The notes under the pieces: model-generated
The model's database searches: none
What the model was told of the DNA's origin: nothing
Seen by the model: only the letters and a program-made list of their open reading frames with translations
Made by a program: the position numbers and the translations under genes
From: Bacillus sanguinis
Lineage (GTDB): Bacteria > Bacillota > Bacilli > Bacillales > Bacillaceae_G
Length of the DNA: 48,758 nucleotides
NCBI RefSeq assembly: GCF_018332475.1
Contig: NZ_BOQB01000122.1
Coordinates: 1-48,758, forward strand
Direction: 5' to 3'
In this document: positions 8,729 to 17,991 of the stretch, piece by piece
Layout: every line of letters starts with the position of its first letter
How positions within the stretch are numbered: the first letter of the stretch is position 1

Positions 8729-9367
8729 TTATGATTCGGAATCTTTCGTTTCTTGCTTTCTTGAAAAAGCTTTCTGCGCTTCTTGAATTTCAAGACGGAT
8801 AGAAGACATTTCTTCATCTAATAAAAATGCTGCTTCCGCTGCACGTTGCAAGCGTATTTTAATATCTTCAGGAAAACGTCCACTATATTTATAATTTAAA
8901 GAATGCTCAATTGTTGCCCAAAAGTTCATTGCTAGCGTGCGTATTTGGATTTCTACCAATACTTTTTTTTCACCCTGAATCGTTTGAACTGGGTAACTAA
9001 TGACAACGTGATAAGAACGATAACCGCTATCTTTCTTTTGCGTGACATAATCACGTTCTTCCACGATTTCAAAGTCATTTCGTTTTCGAAGATATTCTAC
9101 AACAGGCTTAATCTCATCAACAAATTGACACATCATACGAAGGCCCGCGATATCTTGCATATCTTCTCTTAACCGGTCTAGCGGTACATTTCTCTTCTCC
9201 GCTTTATCAATAATACTTGCAACCGACTTTACCCTTCCTGTTACAAACTCAATTGGAGAATGCTCTGTTAACATTGCAAATTGAGTACGCATTCCTTTTA
9301 GTTTCACTTTCAGCTCTGCCACCGCTTGGTGGTAAGGTGCTAAAAATTCTTCCCAATTTCGATTCAT
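8729..9367 (-). CDS. relQ: Small alarmone synthetase RelQ (GTP pyrophosphokinase)
   Basis: A 212-residue small alarmone synthetase with a RelA/SpoT synthetase domain and no hydrolase or ACT domain. QDIAGLR (71-77), SGYRSYH (114-120) and EIQIRT (139-144, catalytic Glu139) are present. It makes (p)ppGpp by moving pyrophosphate from ATP to GTP or GDP, and homologues form tetramers. I trimmed the frame, which is open to 9388, to ATG 9367 because GGTGGTGG lies just upstream and the N-terminus MNRNWEEFLAPY then aligns with B. subtilis YjbM. It lies 30 bases downstream of the UPF0738 gene. Confidence 0.95.
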   Translation of the reverse strand: MNRNWEEFLAPYHQAVAELKVKLKGMRTQFAMLTEHSPIEFVTGRVKSVASIIDKAEKRNVPLDRLREDMQDIAGLRMMCQFVDEIKPVVEYLRKRNDFEIVEERDYVTQKKDSGYRSYHVVISYPVQTIQGEKKVLVEIQIRTLAMNFWATIEHSLNYKYSGRFPEDIKIRLQRAAEAAFLLDEEMSSIRLEIQEAQKAFSRKQETKDSES

Positions 9368-9397
9368 TTCAACCACCACCAAAATCAATCCATTTGC

Positions 9398-9769
9398 TTA
9401 TAGAAATACTTTTTCTACAGCAGTTACTAGTTCTTCTCCGTAATTTGCATTACCTTCAATATTTTCAACTAAATATTCTACTTCTTCTTTTAATCCTTCT
9501 AATTCCATTTCAATGTCATTCACGCGAACGAACATAACCACATCGTTATTCATCGCTTCATGCATTGCTTCCCAGCATGTGTGCGGAATACTTACATAAA
9601 TGAAAGATGATTCGTTTTCTAAGATATATAAAAATGATAAATTGTCTGAGTCTACAAGTACGTGATTACGTGCACTTAACTCCTTTACCTCTATTTCACT
9701 ATTTTCCGCACAAAAAATAAGAGCATTCTCTCTCTTTTCTACGCTCTTAACTTGGATTTTATTTTGCAT
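9398..9769 (-). CDS. yjbL: UPF0738 family protein (YjbL-like)
   Basis: A 123-residue acidic protein of unknown function, first gene of the minus-strand yjbL-relQ-nadK-rluD unit. It has no signal peptide or membrane segment. The middle shows strand-like hydrophobic runs (FLYILENESSFIYVSI) and the last 35 residues are acidic and probably helical. Position and length match B. subtilis YjbL. It is divergent from the CYTH gene, with 144 bases between them for two promoters. No function can be assigned. Confidence 0.85.
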   Translation of the reverse strand: MQNKIQVKSVEKRENALIFCAENSEIEVKELSARNHVLVDSDNLSFLYILENESSFIYVSIPHTCWEAMHEAMNNDVVMFVRVNDIEMELEGLKEEVEYLVENIEGNANYGEELVTAVEKVFL

Positions 9770-9913
9770 GCTCTAACTCCTCCATCTCAACTTCCTGTCT
9801 TACTTAACAGTATTATTGTATCATAACATGGACGCAAACAAATAAAACATTGAACCAAATTTGTGAAAAAGCGATAATGTGTAAAGAATTATTTTTCAAA
9901 AGGAGCGCATACA

Positions 9914-10492
9914 ATGACACAAGAAATTGAAATTGAATTTAAAAATATTGTTACAGAAGAAGAATTCGGTACATTATGTAAATCATTCTCTATTGAAGTA
10001 TTTACGAAACAGGTGAATCATTACTTTGAAACACCGAACTTCTCGTTAAAAGAAGCTGGCTCTGCACTTCGTATTCGTCATAAAAGAGAAACTTATACAT
10101 TAACATTGAAACAACCTGCTGAAGTCGGCTTGTTAGAAACACATCAAGTCGTAACAGAAGACGAAGCAAAAATGATGATGGAAACAAACGTAATCATCCA
10201 AGGGGCTGTAATGGATCAACTACACAAATTACAAATTCCTGTTTCTGCTTTAACTTATATGGGTAGTTTAACAACTGAAAGAGCCGAAACGTTATTTGAA
10301 GGCGGAACGCTTGTCTTTGACCATAGTTTCTATTACAATCACGATGATTATGAAATTGAATTTGAAGTGCAAGATGAAGAAACAGGCAAAGCTGCATTTA
10401 TGCATTTATTAAAGCAATACGACATACCAATCCGTCATACAAATAATAAAGTAAAACGCTTTTTCCTTGCCAAACAAAACAAAGCACGCTAA
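9914..10492 (+). CDS. yjbK: CYTH-domain protein (YjbK-like triphosphate tunnel enzyme)
   Basis: A 192-residue protein. EIEIEFK (4-10) is the CYTH signature ExExK-type strand. Alternating charged strands (ALRIRHKRETYTLTLKQP, EIEFEVQDEE) build the eight-strand tunnel that binds triphosphates through Arg, Lys and Glu with a metal. Members cleave inorganic triphosphate or thiamine triphosphate, or make cAMP; the activity here is unknown. The start is ATG behind AAAGGAG. In B. subtilis yjbK is adjacent to relQ. Here it is divergent from that operon. Confidence 0.9.
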   Translation: MTQEIEIEFKNIVTEEEFGTLCKSFSIEVFTKQVNHYFETPNFSLKEAGSALRIRHKRETYTLTLKQPAEVGLLETHQVVTEDEAKMMMETNVIIQGAVMDQLHKLQIPVSALTYMGSLTTERAETLFEGGTLVFDHSFYYNHDDYEIEFEVQDEETGKAAFMHLLKQYDIPIRHTNNKVKRFFLAKQNKAR

Positions 10493-10546
10493 AGTGAAAA
10501 TTCCACTAGTGAATACGTTTTACTAGTGGATACATCTCACTTTTGA
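10491..10546 (+). terminator. Possible terminator after yjbK
   Basis: CCACTAGT (10503-10510) pairs with ACTAGTGG (10522-10529), and outer AAAGTGA can pair with TCACTTT at 10536-10542. The T run is short, so termination is uncertain. Confidence 0.45.
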
Positions 10547-10606
10547 AAAGGAAAAGATTCATTTACATCTGTAGAAGAAGCAAAGAGCGTTATGAAGGCT
10601 ATTTAT

Positions 10607-10636
10607 TTGCCCTCCCTAACATTCCATTGCTACAAT
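10607..10636 (+). promoter_or_regulatory. Likely sigma-A promoter for yjbI-yjbH
   Basis: TTGCCC (10607-10612), an 18-base spacer, then TACAAT (10631-10636), 37 bases before the yjbI start. This is a reading of the consensus only. Confidence 0.55.
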
Positions 10637-10672
10637 AGATATACATTTCATGGAAAAAGGAGTTTATAAAGG

Positions 10673-11071
10673 ATGAGCAAGCAACCGATGACACCATTTG
10701 AAGCAATTGGCGGTGAACAATGCATTGCAATATTAGTAGATACATTTTATTCCTATGTCAGTAAGCACCCTGACCTATCTCCCATCTTCCCGGATGATTT
10801 AACAGAAACCGCTAGGAAGCAGAAACAATTTTTAACACAGTATTTAGGTGGTCCTAATTTGTACACTGAAGAACATGGTCATCCTATGTTAAGAGCACGC
10901 CATCTCCCGTTTGAGATTACGCCAAAACGAGCAGAGGCTTGGCTATCATGTATGGAGCAAGCAATGGATGACACAGGAGTGCACGGTCATATAAGAGAGT
11001 TCGTTTTTGAACGTTTAGCATTAACTGCTCAGCATATGGTTAATACTCCAAATGAAACAGGTGAAGTGTAA
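10673..11071 (+). CDS. yjbI: Group II truncated haemoglobin (YjbI)
   Basis: A 132-residue 2-over-2 globin. [13 protein letters not shown] (68-80) is the E/F region, with His77 the probable proximal haem ligand, and Trp90 is the conserved G8 Trp of group II. B. subtilis YjbI binds oxygen tightly and has been linked to oxidative protection of cell-surface protein. The start is ATG behind AAAAAGGAG. Its stop overlaps the start of the next gene by one base (TAATG), so the two are translationally coupled. Its pairing with the DsbA-like YjbH suggests a shared redox role. Confidence 0.92.
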   Translation: MSKQPMTPFEAIGGEQCIAILVDTFYSYVSKHPDLSPIFPDDLTETARKQKQFLTQYLGGPNLYTEEHGHPMLRARHLPFEITPKRAEAWLSCMEQAMDDTGVHGHIREFVFERLALTAQHMVNTPNETGEV

Positions 11072-11964
11072 TGGATAAGCAGGAAGCAAAGCATATAAAT
11101 ATGCCATCTCCTTCCGCATGTGAGCATAAGTCTGTAGAAGCATATTTATTTATTGATCCACTTTGTAAAGATTGCTGGGAAATCGAGCCCTTTATTATTA
11201 AACTATGGCTTGAATATGGGAAATACTTCTCTATTCGTCATATCGTAACAGGAAAAGTGGACGGAACGAACGCTTCCTCACACAAATGGAATAAACCTGC
11301 TAATATTCGATTTGTGTGGGAAAAGACAACAAGTTTACAAGGTTTTTCATGTGATGGAAAAGTACATATGCAAGAGGCATCGTCAACACCATATTTAGTT
11401 TCGATGGCAATTAAGGCAGCGGAGTTGCAGGGCCGAAAAGCAGGTTCGAAGTTTTTGCGAAAACTCCAAGAATACATCTTCCTTGAAAATGTATCAAACC
11501 CTGACTGCGAATTATTACTTGCATGCGCAAGAGATAGTGATATTGATGTAGAAGAATTTAAAAAAGACCTACATTCCGCTAGCGCAAAAAAAGCTTTCCA
11601 ATGTGACTTGAAATTCACAAATGAGATGCATATTACAGAAATACCTTCTCTCGTATTTTTTCATGCGAATTCAGATGAAGAAGGTATTAAAATCGCTGGA
11701 ACTTATTCCTACGACGTATACGTACAATTATTGAAAGAACTTGTAAAATGTGAAATCGAGCCAGAACCATTACCACCTTTAGAAGTGTTATTAGAAGCAA
11801 CGCAATTTATATCTTCAAAAGAAGTAGCATTTATATATGACTGCTCGCAGCAAGAAATCGAGCGTGAACTGAAAAAATTACAACTGAAACGAAAAGTACA
11901 AATGCTTGACGTAAAATGTGAGCGTTATTGGAAATGGATAGCAAAAGAAAAAGACCTGGTGTAA
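11071..11964 (+). CDS. spxH: ClpXP adaptor SpxH/YjbH (DsbA-like)
   Basis: A 297-residue cytoplasmic protein of the YjbH family. CKDC (32-35) in a DPLCKDCWE context is the thioredoxin/DsbA-like CxxC. A long helical insert follows and ends in a basic tail. The family presents the Spx regulator to ClpXP for degradation and aggregates under disulfide stress, letting Spx accumulate. The Spx gene lies 7 kb away in this window. It is coupled to yjbI by a TAATG overlap. The terminator stem begins inside its last codons. Confidence 0.93.
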   Translation: MDKQEAKHINMPSPSACEHKSVEAYLFIDPLCKDCWEIEPFIIKLWLEYGKYFSIRHIVTGKVDGTNASSHKWNKPANIRFVWEKTTSLQGFSCDGKVHMQEASSTPYLVSMAIKAAELQGRKAGSKFLRKLQEYIFLENVSNPDCELLLACARDSDIDVEEFKKDLHSASAKKAFQCDLKFTNEMHITEIPSLVFFHANSDEEGIKIAGTYSYDVYVQLLKELVKCEIEPEPLPPLEVLLEATQFISSKEVAFIYDCSQQEIERELKKLQLKRKVQMLDVKCERYWKWIAKEKDLV

Positions 11965-11981
11965 ACACCAGGTCTTTTTCT
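11948..11981 (+). terminator. Terminator of yjbI-spxH
   Basis: A 15-bp stem (AAAAAGACCTGGTGT with its complement) around a 2-base loop, then T5. It overlaps the spxH stop codon. Confidence 0.88.
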
Positions 11982-12136
11982 TTACGGCTTATAAAAATAT
12001 TAAAGGGGATGGGAGAAATTTTCACGTTCAAACAAAGGGGTATATGTTTGTATGTGAATTCGTTCACGCTTATTATATTACAAGATTCGACGTCAGATGA
12101 CAACCCCTTTTGTCGAATTTCACACTTTTGTCACAT

Positions 12137-12150
12137 TCTAAACGTTTTCA
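12137..12150 (+). promoter_or_regulatory. Candidate CcpA (cre) site
   Basis: TCTAAACGTTTTCA matches the cre consensus TGWAANCGNTNWCA at 13 of 14 positions, 44 bases before the small membrane protein start. This is a consensus match only. Confidence 0.35.
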
Positions 12151-12193
12151 TTTCTGAATAAGCTATAAAAAAGCTATTTTGGAGGTGTTCTGT

Positions 12194-12367
12194 ATGAAAA
12201 AAACGTATATTTTACTGATCATTCTAGCTGTCATCGTTTCTTTTTTCTTGTACATCCTCTCTCTACTACAAGCTTTTCCTAAAATTATTGCTTTCCCTCT
12301 TTTATTCGGAGTCATCGTCATCGCTCTCTCTTATTTCAACCATAAAAAACGATTTAAAGGATTTTAA
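12194..12367 (+). CDS. Small two-helix membrane protein
   Basis: A 57-residue protein with start ATG 12194 six bases after GGAGGTG; the upstream ATG at 12179 lacks a ribosome site. Two hydrophobic stretches (about residues 4-25 and 30-50) are separated by LLQAFPKII, with a basic tail KKRFKGF. No family is recognised. It is a single gene convergent with pepF, and the preceding 200 bases hold a candidate cre site. The function is unknown. Confidence 0.7.
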   Translation: MKKTYILLIILAVIVSFFLYILSLLQAFPKIIAFPLLFGVIVIALSYFNHKKRFKGF

Positions 12368-12455
12368 TTCACTGTAAAACTGCCTTCTACTTTAGAAAAA
12401 AGAAGGACATTCACTTTATTTTTTCGACAAATATCGACAAAAAAGATTTAAAACA

Positions 12456-12485
12456 AAAAAGACGAGGTAAATTCCTCGTCTTTTC
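12456..12485 (-). terminator. Terminator of pepF
   Basis: GACGAGG-TAAATT-CCTCGTC stem followed on the minus strand by TTTTTTG. Confidence 0.85.
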
Positions 12486-12487
12486 TA

Positions 12488-14314
12488 TTACTTCTCTTCA
12501 AATAATAATGCTTCTAATTCATTTAATTTCTCTTCAAATACTTGCAATGCCTCTTTTACCGGTTCTGGAGATGCCATATCTACTCCCGCTTTTTTCAACA
12601 CTTCAATTGGATAATCTGAGCTTCCTGCTTTTAAGAACTCATTAATGTAACGTTCTACTGCTGGTTGCCCTTCTTCTAAAATTTGTTTAGATAGAGCCGT
12701 TGCTGCACTAAATCCTGTTGCGTATTGGTATACATAATAGTTGTAGTAGAAGTGCGGAATACGAGACCACTCTAAACCAATTTCTTCATCGATTACTAAA
12801 GCATCACCAAAATATTTCTTATTTAAATCATAGTAGATCTCCGTTAACATGTCTGGCGTAACCGCATGTCCCTCTTGTACTTTCTTATGAATAATATGCT
12901 CAAACTCTGCGAACATCGTTTGACGGAATACAGTACCACGGAATCCTTCTAAATAATGATTTAATAAGTATAGACGCTCTTTCTTATCTTCTGTCGTTTT
13001 TAATAAATAATCATTTAAAAGCGCTTCATTACAAGTTGATGCTACTTCCGCAACGAAGATTGAATAATCACCGTATACGTGCGGCTGTGTCTTTCTTGTA
13101 TAGTAACTATGCACGGAATGACCGAACTCATGAGCAAGTGTATATAAATTATTTACATTATCATGCCAGTTCATTAAAATATACGGATTTGTCCCATATG
13201 CACCAGATGAATATGCTCCGCTTCGTTTTCCTTTATTCTCATATACATCTACCCAGCGATTTTCATATGCTTCTTTTAAAATGTCAACATACTCATCACC
13301 AAGTACGTTTAAAGATTTTAATAACATGTCTTGTGCTTCTTCATATTTCACGTTCATTTTCACTTCTGGTACAAGTGGTGTATATAAATCATACATATGA
13401 AGCTCATCAAGACCTAGTGCACGCTTACGAATATCAATGTAACGATGTAGCAAGTGTAAATTATCATTTACAGATTCAACAAGTTGATCATACACCGCTT
13501 CAGGAATGTTATTATTACTTAATGCCGCTTGACGTGCAGAATCATATTTACGAACACGCGCATTGAAATTATTACGCTTCACAGCTCCGCTTAACGTGCT
13601 TGCAAATGTGTTCTTATATTTTCCATACGTTTCATATACAGCTTTGAATGCATCTTCGCGCACACGACGATCATCACTTTCTAAAAACTGAATGTAACGA
13701 CCATGTGTAATTTCCACTTCTTCTCCATCCTCACCTTTAATAGATGGGAATTTCAAATCCGCATTATTCAACATACCAAATGTATTACTTGATGCACTCA
13801 TTACTTCAGATGCTTCTGCTAATAAAGCTTCTTCTGCTTCAGATAATACGTGAGGGCGTTGACGCGTAATTTCTTCTAACGCATGCTCATATACACTTAA
13901 GTCTCTATTCTCTTTCAAGAATGTTTGCAGTGTATCTTCTGAAATCGATAAAATTTCAGGCACAATATATGCTGTGCTACTAGATACTTGTGAATATAAA
14001 TTTGTTGCGCGGTCATTTAATGCTTGATACACAGAGTTCGTTGTATCTTGATCGTAACGCATATGTGCATATGTATATAACTTACCTAATCGCATTGAAA
14101 TTTCATCTTCATATTGCAATGCTTCAAGTAAATTGTTCGCAGAGTCACCAAGTTTCCCTTTAAATTCAGTTAACTTCGGTAATAGCTCTTTAATAGCTTG
14201 GAATTCTTTTTCCCATTCTGCATCTGTTTGGAAAATATCTTCTAATCGCCACGTACTTGATTCTTCAATCTCGTTGCGATCCGGTAATGTTTTTGCTGTG
14301 TTTTGTTCAGACAT
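12488..14314 (-). CDS. pepF: Oligoendopeptidase F
   Basis: A 608-residue cytosolic M3B zinc metallopeptidase. HEFGH (395-399) and Glu423 (in FVAEVAS) supply the zinc ligands. An N-terminal helical lid (residues 1-200) limits substrates to peptides of about 7-17 residues. B. subtilis PepF (YjbG), when overexpressed, blocks sporulation initiation by degrading a phosphorelay peptide. Full length with no lesion. The start is ATG behind AGGAGGGC. It lies 50 bases downstream of coiA on the same strand, as in other bacilli, and has its own terminator. Confidence 0.96.
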   Translation of the reverse strand: MSEQNTAKTLPDRNEIEESSTWRLEDIFQTDAEWEKEFQAIKELLPKLTEFKGKLGDSANNLLEALQYEDEISMRLGKLYTYAHMRYDQDTTNSVYQALNDRATNLYSQVSSSTAYIVPEILSISEDTLQTFLKENRDLSVYEHALEEITRQRPHVLSEAEEALLAEASEVMSASSNTFGMLNNADLKFPSIKGEDGEEVEITHGRYIQFLESDDRRVREDAFKAVYETYGKYKNTFASTLSGAVKRNNFNARVRKYDSARQAALSNNNIPEAVYDQLVESVNDNLHLLHRYIDIRKRALGLDELHMYDLYTPLVPEVKMNVKYEEAQDMLLKSLNVLGDEYVDILKEAYENRWVDVYENKGKRSGAYSSGAYGTNPYILMNWHDNVNNLYTLAHEFGHSVHSYYTRKTQPHVYGDYSIFVAEVASTCNEALLNDYLLKTTEDKKERLYLLNHYLEGFRGTVFRQTMFAEFEHIIHKKVQEGHAVTPDMLTEIYYDLNKKYFGDALVIDEEIGLEWSRIPHFYYNYYVYQYATGFSAATALSKQILEEGQPAVERYINEFLKAGSSDYPIEVLKKAGVDMASPEPVKEALQVFEEKLNELEALLFEEK

Positions 14315-14364
14315 CCTTTAAGCCCTCCTTTAAATATCTCTACTTACATACAATTCGATTTTTC

Positions 14365-15600
14365 TTATGTAATTCCTTCACGATCAGTCTTTATTATATC
14401 CCCTTTTCCTTCTCTCATGTTGTACTTTGCCTCAAATAAAGATAAGGCATACGCTAAGCAAATTGCATCATATTTTATAACTTCCTCTTCAGTTTTTAAC
14501 ATAGCTATCCCCCTTATTTTCCGGTATTTATAAGTCCCTACTTTACGTAATACACCTGCATAACATAAAAATGTCATATACTCAGTAACTGCTACTTTCC
14601 ATATATGTGGTGAAAAGTACGGGAGCATCCGCCTTTTCGTATACTTTTTCACATAGCTACACGCATACTCGAGGGAAATACACTCCCCTACTGCAAGCTT
14701 ACCTATACACTTCATATATAGAAAAGCTTGCCATATAAATGGATTTGTTTGAAAAGCGAATGAGGACGGGAGCGGCACACCAATTTCAGAAGGGAAATTT
14801 GCTGGGGTACATTTATATTGATATAAGAGGCGTAATAGTGACTTATGATTATAATTCCAAATAGGCAACGCATTTTTTCGAAAATAGTCCTTTCGCTGCT
14901 TCCATTCTCGGTCTAATGTTTCTTTTTGGAAAGTAACAGGGGAAAAGAGCGTTTCAAAAGTAGTCGTTTCAATTGGCAAATATATAATATGTGAGAAAGA
15001 GACGCTTGTAAAAAATGAAGTGAGAAACGCGCATTTCATAAATGATTTTTGTTTCGAACAGAAGAAAATAAGAAATGGCTGAGGATAAGATTGTAAGGAG
15101 AAAGCCATAAGGGAGGAGAATTTCATCCAATACGCTGATTGCTTTTTCAATTGATTTCCACCAATGATCCAAATGACCTGTATACCAGCACGCCAATACG
15201 AATAGGTTCGTTTGTACAGCTGTTCTATAGGGAGATTTGCGCATTGGTATTCAATCGCAATTTTTCTCCCTGCTCTCTCTATGAAAATATCTGGTCGTTG
15301 CTGAATCTTTGGCAAATAATGCTCTATATCTACATGAAAATTTTGATGTTTGAACCATCTATATAGTAATTCTTTACCGTGCCTATGATACATAGATTCT
15401 GCTTCATAAAAGGCAAGGCACGCATCCATTTTCTTATGAGCAAAATGCCAGCTTTTTTGTTTTCCTAATTTCATTTGCACTTCCTTCCCGCAAGCTATGC
15501 AAAAGAAACTTTCCATTTTACGCATACGGTGTAAAAGCTCTTCATCATGATGATAGAGTAGGTGAATTTTTTCTCCGTTTTCTCTTTTGGCGATAAACAT
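14365..15600 (-). CDS. coiA: Competence protein CoiA-like
   Basis: A 411-residue protein with the CoiA pattern. The N-terminus has a zinc-ribbon-like region (FCIACGKEVQMKLGKQKSWHF). A restriction-nuclease-like core follows, containing KIAIEYQCANLPIEQ (an E-x-Q type catalytic block) and VIWIIGG. In naturally competent Firmicutes CoiA promotes recombination of incoming DNA. I chose ATG 15600, 10 bases after AAAGGG; a GTG at 15609 is too close to it. The C-terminal half is rich in aromatic residues and less conserved. Competence in the cereus group is poorly documented, so its role here is uncertain. Confidence 0.88.
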   Translation of the reverse strand: MFIAKRENGEKIHLLYHHDEELLHRMRKMESFFCIACGKEVQMKLGKQKSWHFAHKKMDACLAFYEAESMYHRHGKELLYRWFKHQNFHVDIEHYLPKIQQRPDIFIERAGRKIAIEYQCANLPIEQLYKRTYSYWRAGIQVIWIIGGNQLKKQSAYWMKFSSLMAFSLQSYPQPFLIFFCSKQKSFMKCAFLTSFFTSVSFSHIIYLPIETTTFETLFSPVTFQKETLDREWKQRKDYFRKNALPIWNYNHKSLLRLLYQYKCTPANFPSEIGVPLPSSFAFQTNPFIWQAFLYMKCIGKLAVGECISLEYACSYVKKYTKRRMLPYFSPHIWKVAVTEYMTFLCYAGVLRKVGTYKYRKIRGIAMLKTEEEVIKYDAICLAYALSLFEAKYNMREGKGDIIKTDREGIT

Positions 15601-15655
15601 CGTAATCACACCCTTTCAGCTCCTTATATTCTACAATTTATTACAAATTCCTTTT

Positions 15656-15692
15656 AAAAAAAGAGATGTCCCAATTTCGGACATCTCTTTTT
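15656..15692. terminator. Terminator of cardiolipin synthase gene
   Basis: AAAAAGAGATGTCC pairs with GGACATCTCTTTTT around CAATTTC. It could act on both strands but serves the minus-strand cls gene. Confidence 0.85.
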
Positions 15693-17235
15693 ATAATAAT
15701 GGTGATAATAACCGATACGTTGATTCCACGATTCGTCTATGAAGACGCCTTTTATGAAAACGATCGACATGAATTTCACTTGATTCTTCTATATCCTCTT
15801 TAAAATCTTGAACAAGTTTTCGAATGCTATCTGTATCATATAAAAAGGCATTTACTTCAAAATTCAAATGAAAACTTCTCATATCCATATTAGCTGTCCC
15901 AATTGAAGCTAAATCAGAATCGACAATGACAACTTTACTATGAAGAAAACCTTTTTCGTATTCATATATCTTTACCCCGGCATCTAAAAGCTCTGGGAAG
16001 TACGATCTCGACGCGTAAAAGACAGTGCGCTTATCAGGCTTACTCGGCATTAACAAACGAACATCAATACCAGCAAGTGCCGCTACCTTTAATGCAGATA
16101 AAATGTCATCATCCGGAATGAAATACGGGGTCGCAATCCAAATGGATTTCCGCGCAGAAGAAATCATGGCAAAATATAAATGTTTAATTGTTTCCCATTT
16201 ATTATCCGGTCCACCTGCAACGAGTTGCACGCCTCCCCAATGCTCCCCCTCAACTGCTTTCGCTTGTAAATATTCAGGGGCTAGCACAGCCTCACCAGTC
16301 ATATAAAACCAATCTTGAAGGAAAATCAGTTGCAAGCTTTGAACAGCTTCACCACGCAAATATAAATGTGTGTCTCGCCAAAAGCCAAAGTACTTATCCT
16401 TCCCTAAATATTCATCACCAATATTCAATCCACCTACAAATCCTTCATTCCCATCAATAATAACGATTTTTCGATGATTTCGATAATTAATCTTATCGTT
16501 TAAAATCGGAAAACGCACAGGGAAAAACGGAATCATTTCAACACCTGCGTCGTTTAATTCTTCAATATATGAATTCGATAATCTAAAACTTCCAACCGCA
16601 TCATATAAAAAACGAACAACTACGCCTTCTTTTGATTTTTGTATTAAAATATCTTTAATTTCTGTTCCAAGCTTATCATCACGCACAATGTAATATTCCA
16701 TATGAATGTGATGTTTCGCTCGTTTTAATCCATCTAAAATGGCCTGAAACGTTTCATCTCCATTTGTTAATGTTCTCGTTTCAGTTTGAAATGAAATATT
16801 TAAAGCGCCTAGGCGATCCGCTAAACGAAATAACAGCTCTTGATGCTTATGATTACGCAAAATTCGTTCTTCGTAATCTTCATGCCCCTTATATTGTAAA
16901 AACGCTTGTTCATCGAGCAACGCCTTCTTTTGGAACATTCTCTTCCTCCGAAAGTTCTGTCCGAATAATAAATAAGCGAAGAATCCAAATACCGGAAAAA
17001 TACCTAACACAATGAGCCATGTAAGTGTTTTTGACGGATGTCGGTTCTCTAAGAAAATTACGCAGCCAATTAAAAATGCAGATACTGTAAATAAAATACT
17101 AATAATACCTAGAATCGACACATCTTTTATCCCAATTACATCCGAATAAAATGCTACATCAATAAACATACGTAACGAAACAAATAATGCGAACAATAGT
17201 AAAACAAAGAAAATCAACTTTAACGTATTTTTCAT
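15691..17235 (-). CDS. cls: Cardiolipin synthase (phospholipase D family)
   Basis: A 514-residue membrane enzyme that condenses two phosphatidylglycerols to cardiolipin and glycerol. There are two N-terminal membrane helices (about residues 5-30 and 40-62) and a third hydrophobic segment near 72-92. Two HKD motifs follow: H254-K256-D261 (HRKIVIIDG) and H432-K434-D439 (HSKVVIVDS). Two intact HKD motifs make it a full-length Cls. The start is ATG behind AGGAGGTAAGAG. B. subtilis does not carry cls between mecA and coiA, so this is a cereus-group difference in local order. Confidence 0.95.
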   Translation of the reverse strand: MKNTLKLIFFVLLLFALFVSLRMFIDVAFYSDVIGIKDVSILGIISILFTVSAFLIGCVIFLENRHPSKTLTWLIVLGIFPVFGFFAYLLFGQNFRRKRMFQKKALLDEQAFLQYKGHEDYEERILRNHKHQELLFRLADRLGALNISFQTETRTLTNGDETFQAILDGLKRAKHHIHMEYYIVRDDKLGTEIKDILIQKSKEGVVVRFLYDAVGSFRLSNSYIEELNDAGVEMIPFFPVRFPILNDKINYRNHRKIVIIDGNEGFVGGLNIGDEYLGKDKYFGFWRDTHLYLRGEAVQSLQLIFLQDWFYMTGEAVLAPEYLQAKAVEGEHWGGVQLVAGGPDNKWETIKHLYFAMISSARKSIWIATPYFIPDDDILSALKVAALAGIDVRLLMPSKPDKRTVFYASRSYFPELLDAGVKIYEYEKGFLHSKVVIVDSDLASIGTANMDMRSFHLNFEVNAFLYDTDSIRKLVQDFKEDIEESSEIHVDRFHKRRLHRRIVESTYRLLSPLL

Positions 17236-17280
17236 CTCTTACCTCCTTACTAAGAAAGCTTTCCTATTCTTCATATAAAA

Positions 17281-17309
17281 AGCCGATTTCATACTACAGA
17301 AATCGGCCT
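17281..17309 (-). terminator. Terminator of mecA
   Basis: GCCGATTTC and GAAATCGGC form a 9-bp stem with loop ATACTACA; the minus-strand exit is TTTTTATATG. Confidence 0.75.
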
Positions 17310-17991
17310 ACGTTTTAGCAGGAAAATTATTGCGAATTGTTTCAAGCGCATGCTCTTTCACAATTTGTTTCCCATACTCACTTACACGATGAATTGTTAA
17401 AGTTGATTCTTCTCCGTACTCTAAAACAATACTTAAAATACGATCAATTTCTTCTTCATCATGTAGCACTTCATCGAATTCCACATATACATAATAGCGG
17501 TTCTCAAATGAATACAGCTCATCTTTTATATCTTCAAAGATAAGACGGTGGCTTAATGAAATGACATCTTCAAAATCACTAAATTTAATTAAAAAGCCGA
17601 ACGTACCATCTTCGTTAAAGTTTGTTCCTGCTTGTTCCTCTACCTCTTCCACTAATTCTTGCTGGAATAATGATTCAATGCCTTCATCTAGAGGAATGTC
17701 TATAATTTTATCTACCCCTATTGGTAGTTCTAGCTTTTGTCCATCCTTTGAAAGCTCTGCTTTCGTTACAAGTACTTCAATCCCTTTATCGACTGCTTGC
17801 ACTTGAATCCATAACGGTCCATCAATAAAGAAATCATCATGATCACGAGCTTCGTCCATCATTTCCCAAAAGAGCTCTTCGCTTCTTTCGCGGTCATACC
17901 AAATTTCTTCACGATTAAAGCCTCTGTCCTCTATATCAATGTACGTAATAAAAAATTTCATCGTATGGTCATTAATTCTTTCAATATCCAA
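17308..17991 (-). CDS. mecA: Adaptor protein MecA
   Basis: A 227-residue adaptor. The N-terminal substrate-binding part starts MDIERINDHTMKFF and runs to about residue 80. An acidic linker (EEVEEQAG) follows, then the C-terminal ClpC-binding domain. In B. subtilis MecA brings ComK, and also Spo0A and ComS, to ClpC-ClpP. The start is ATG behind GGAGAG. It is transcribed upstream of cls with 73 bases and a terminator between, so it is its own unit. ComZ (36049) and CoiA (14365) in the same window also concern competence. Confidence 0.95.
   Translation of the reverse strand: MDIERINDHTMKFFITYIDIEDRGFNREEIWYDRERSEELFWEMMDEARDHDDFFIDGPLWIQVQAVDKGIEVLVTKAELSKDGQKLELPIGVDKIIDIPLDEGIESLFQQELVEEVEEQAGTNFNEDGTFGFLIKFSDFEDVISLSHRLIFEDIKDELYSFENRYYVYVEFDEVLHDEEEIDRILSIVLEYGEESTLTIHRVSEYGKQIVKEHALETIRNNFPAKT

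Noticed and set aside
14969-15244. Minus-strand frame inside coiA
   Set aside because: Wholly inside the CoiA-like gene in another frame, without a ribosome site.
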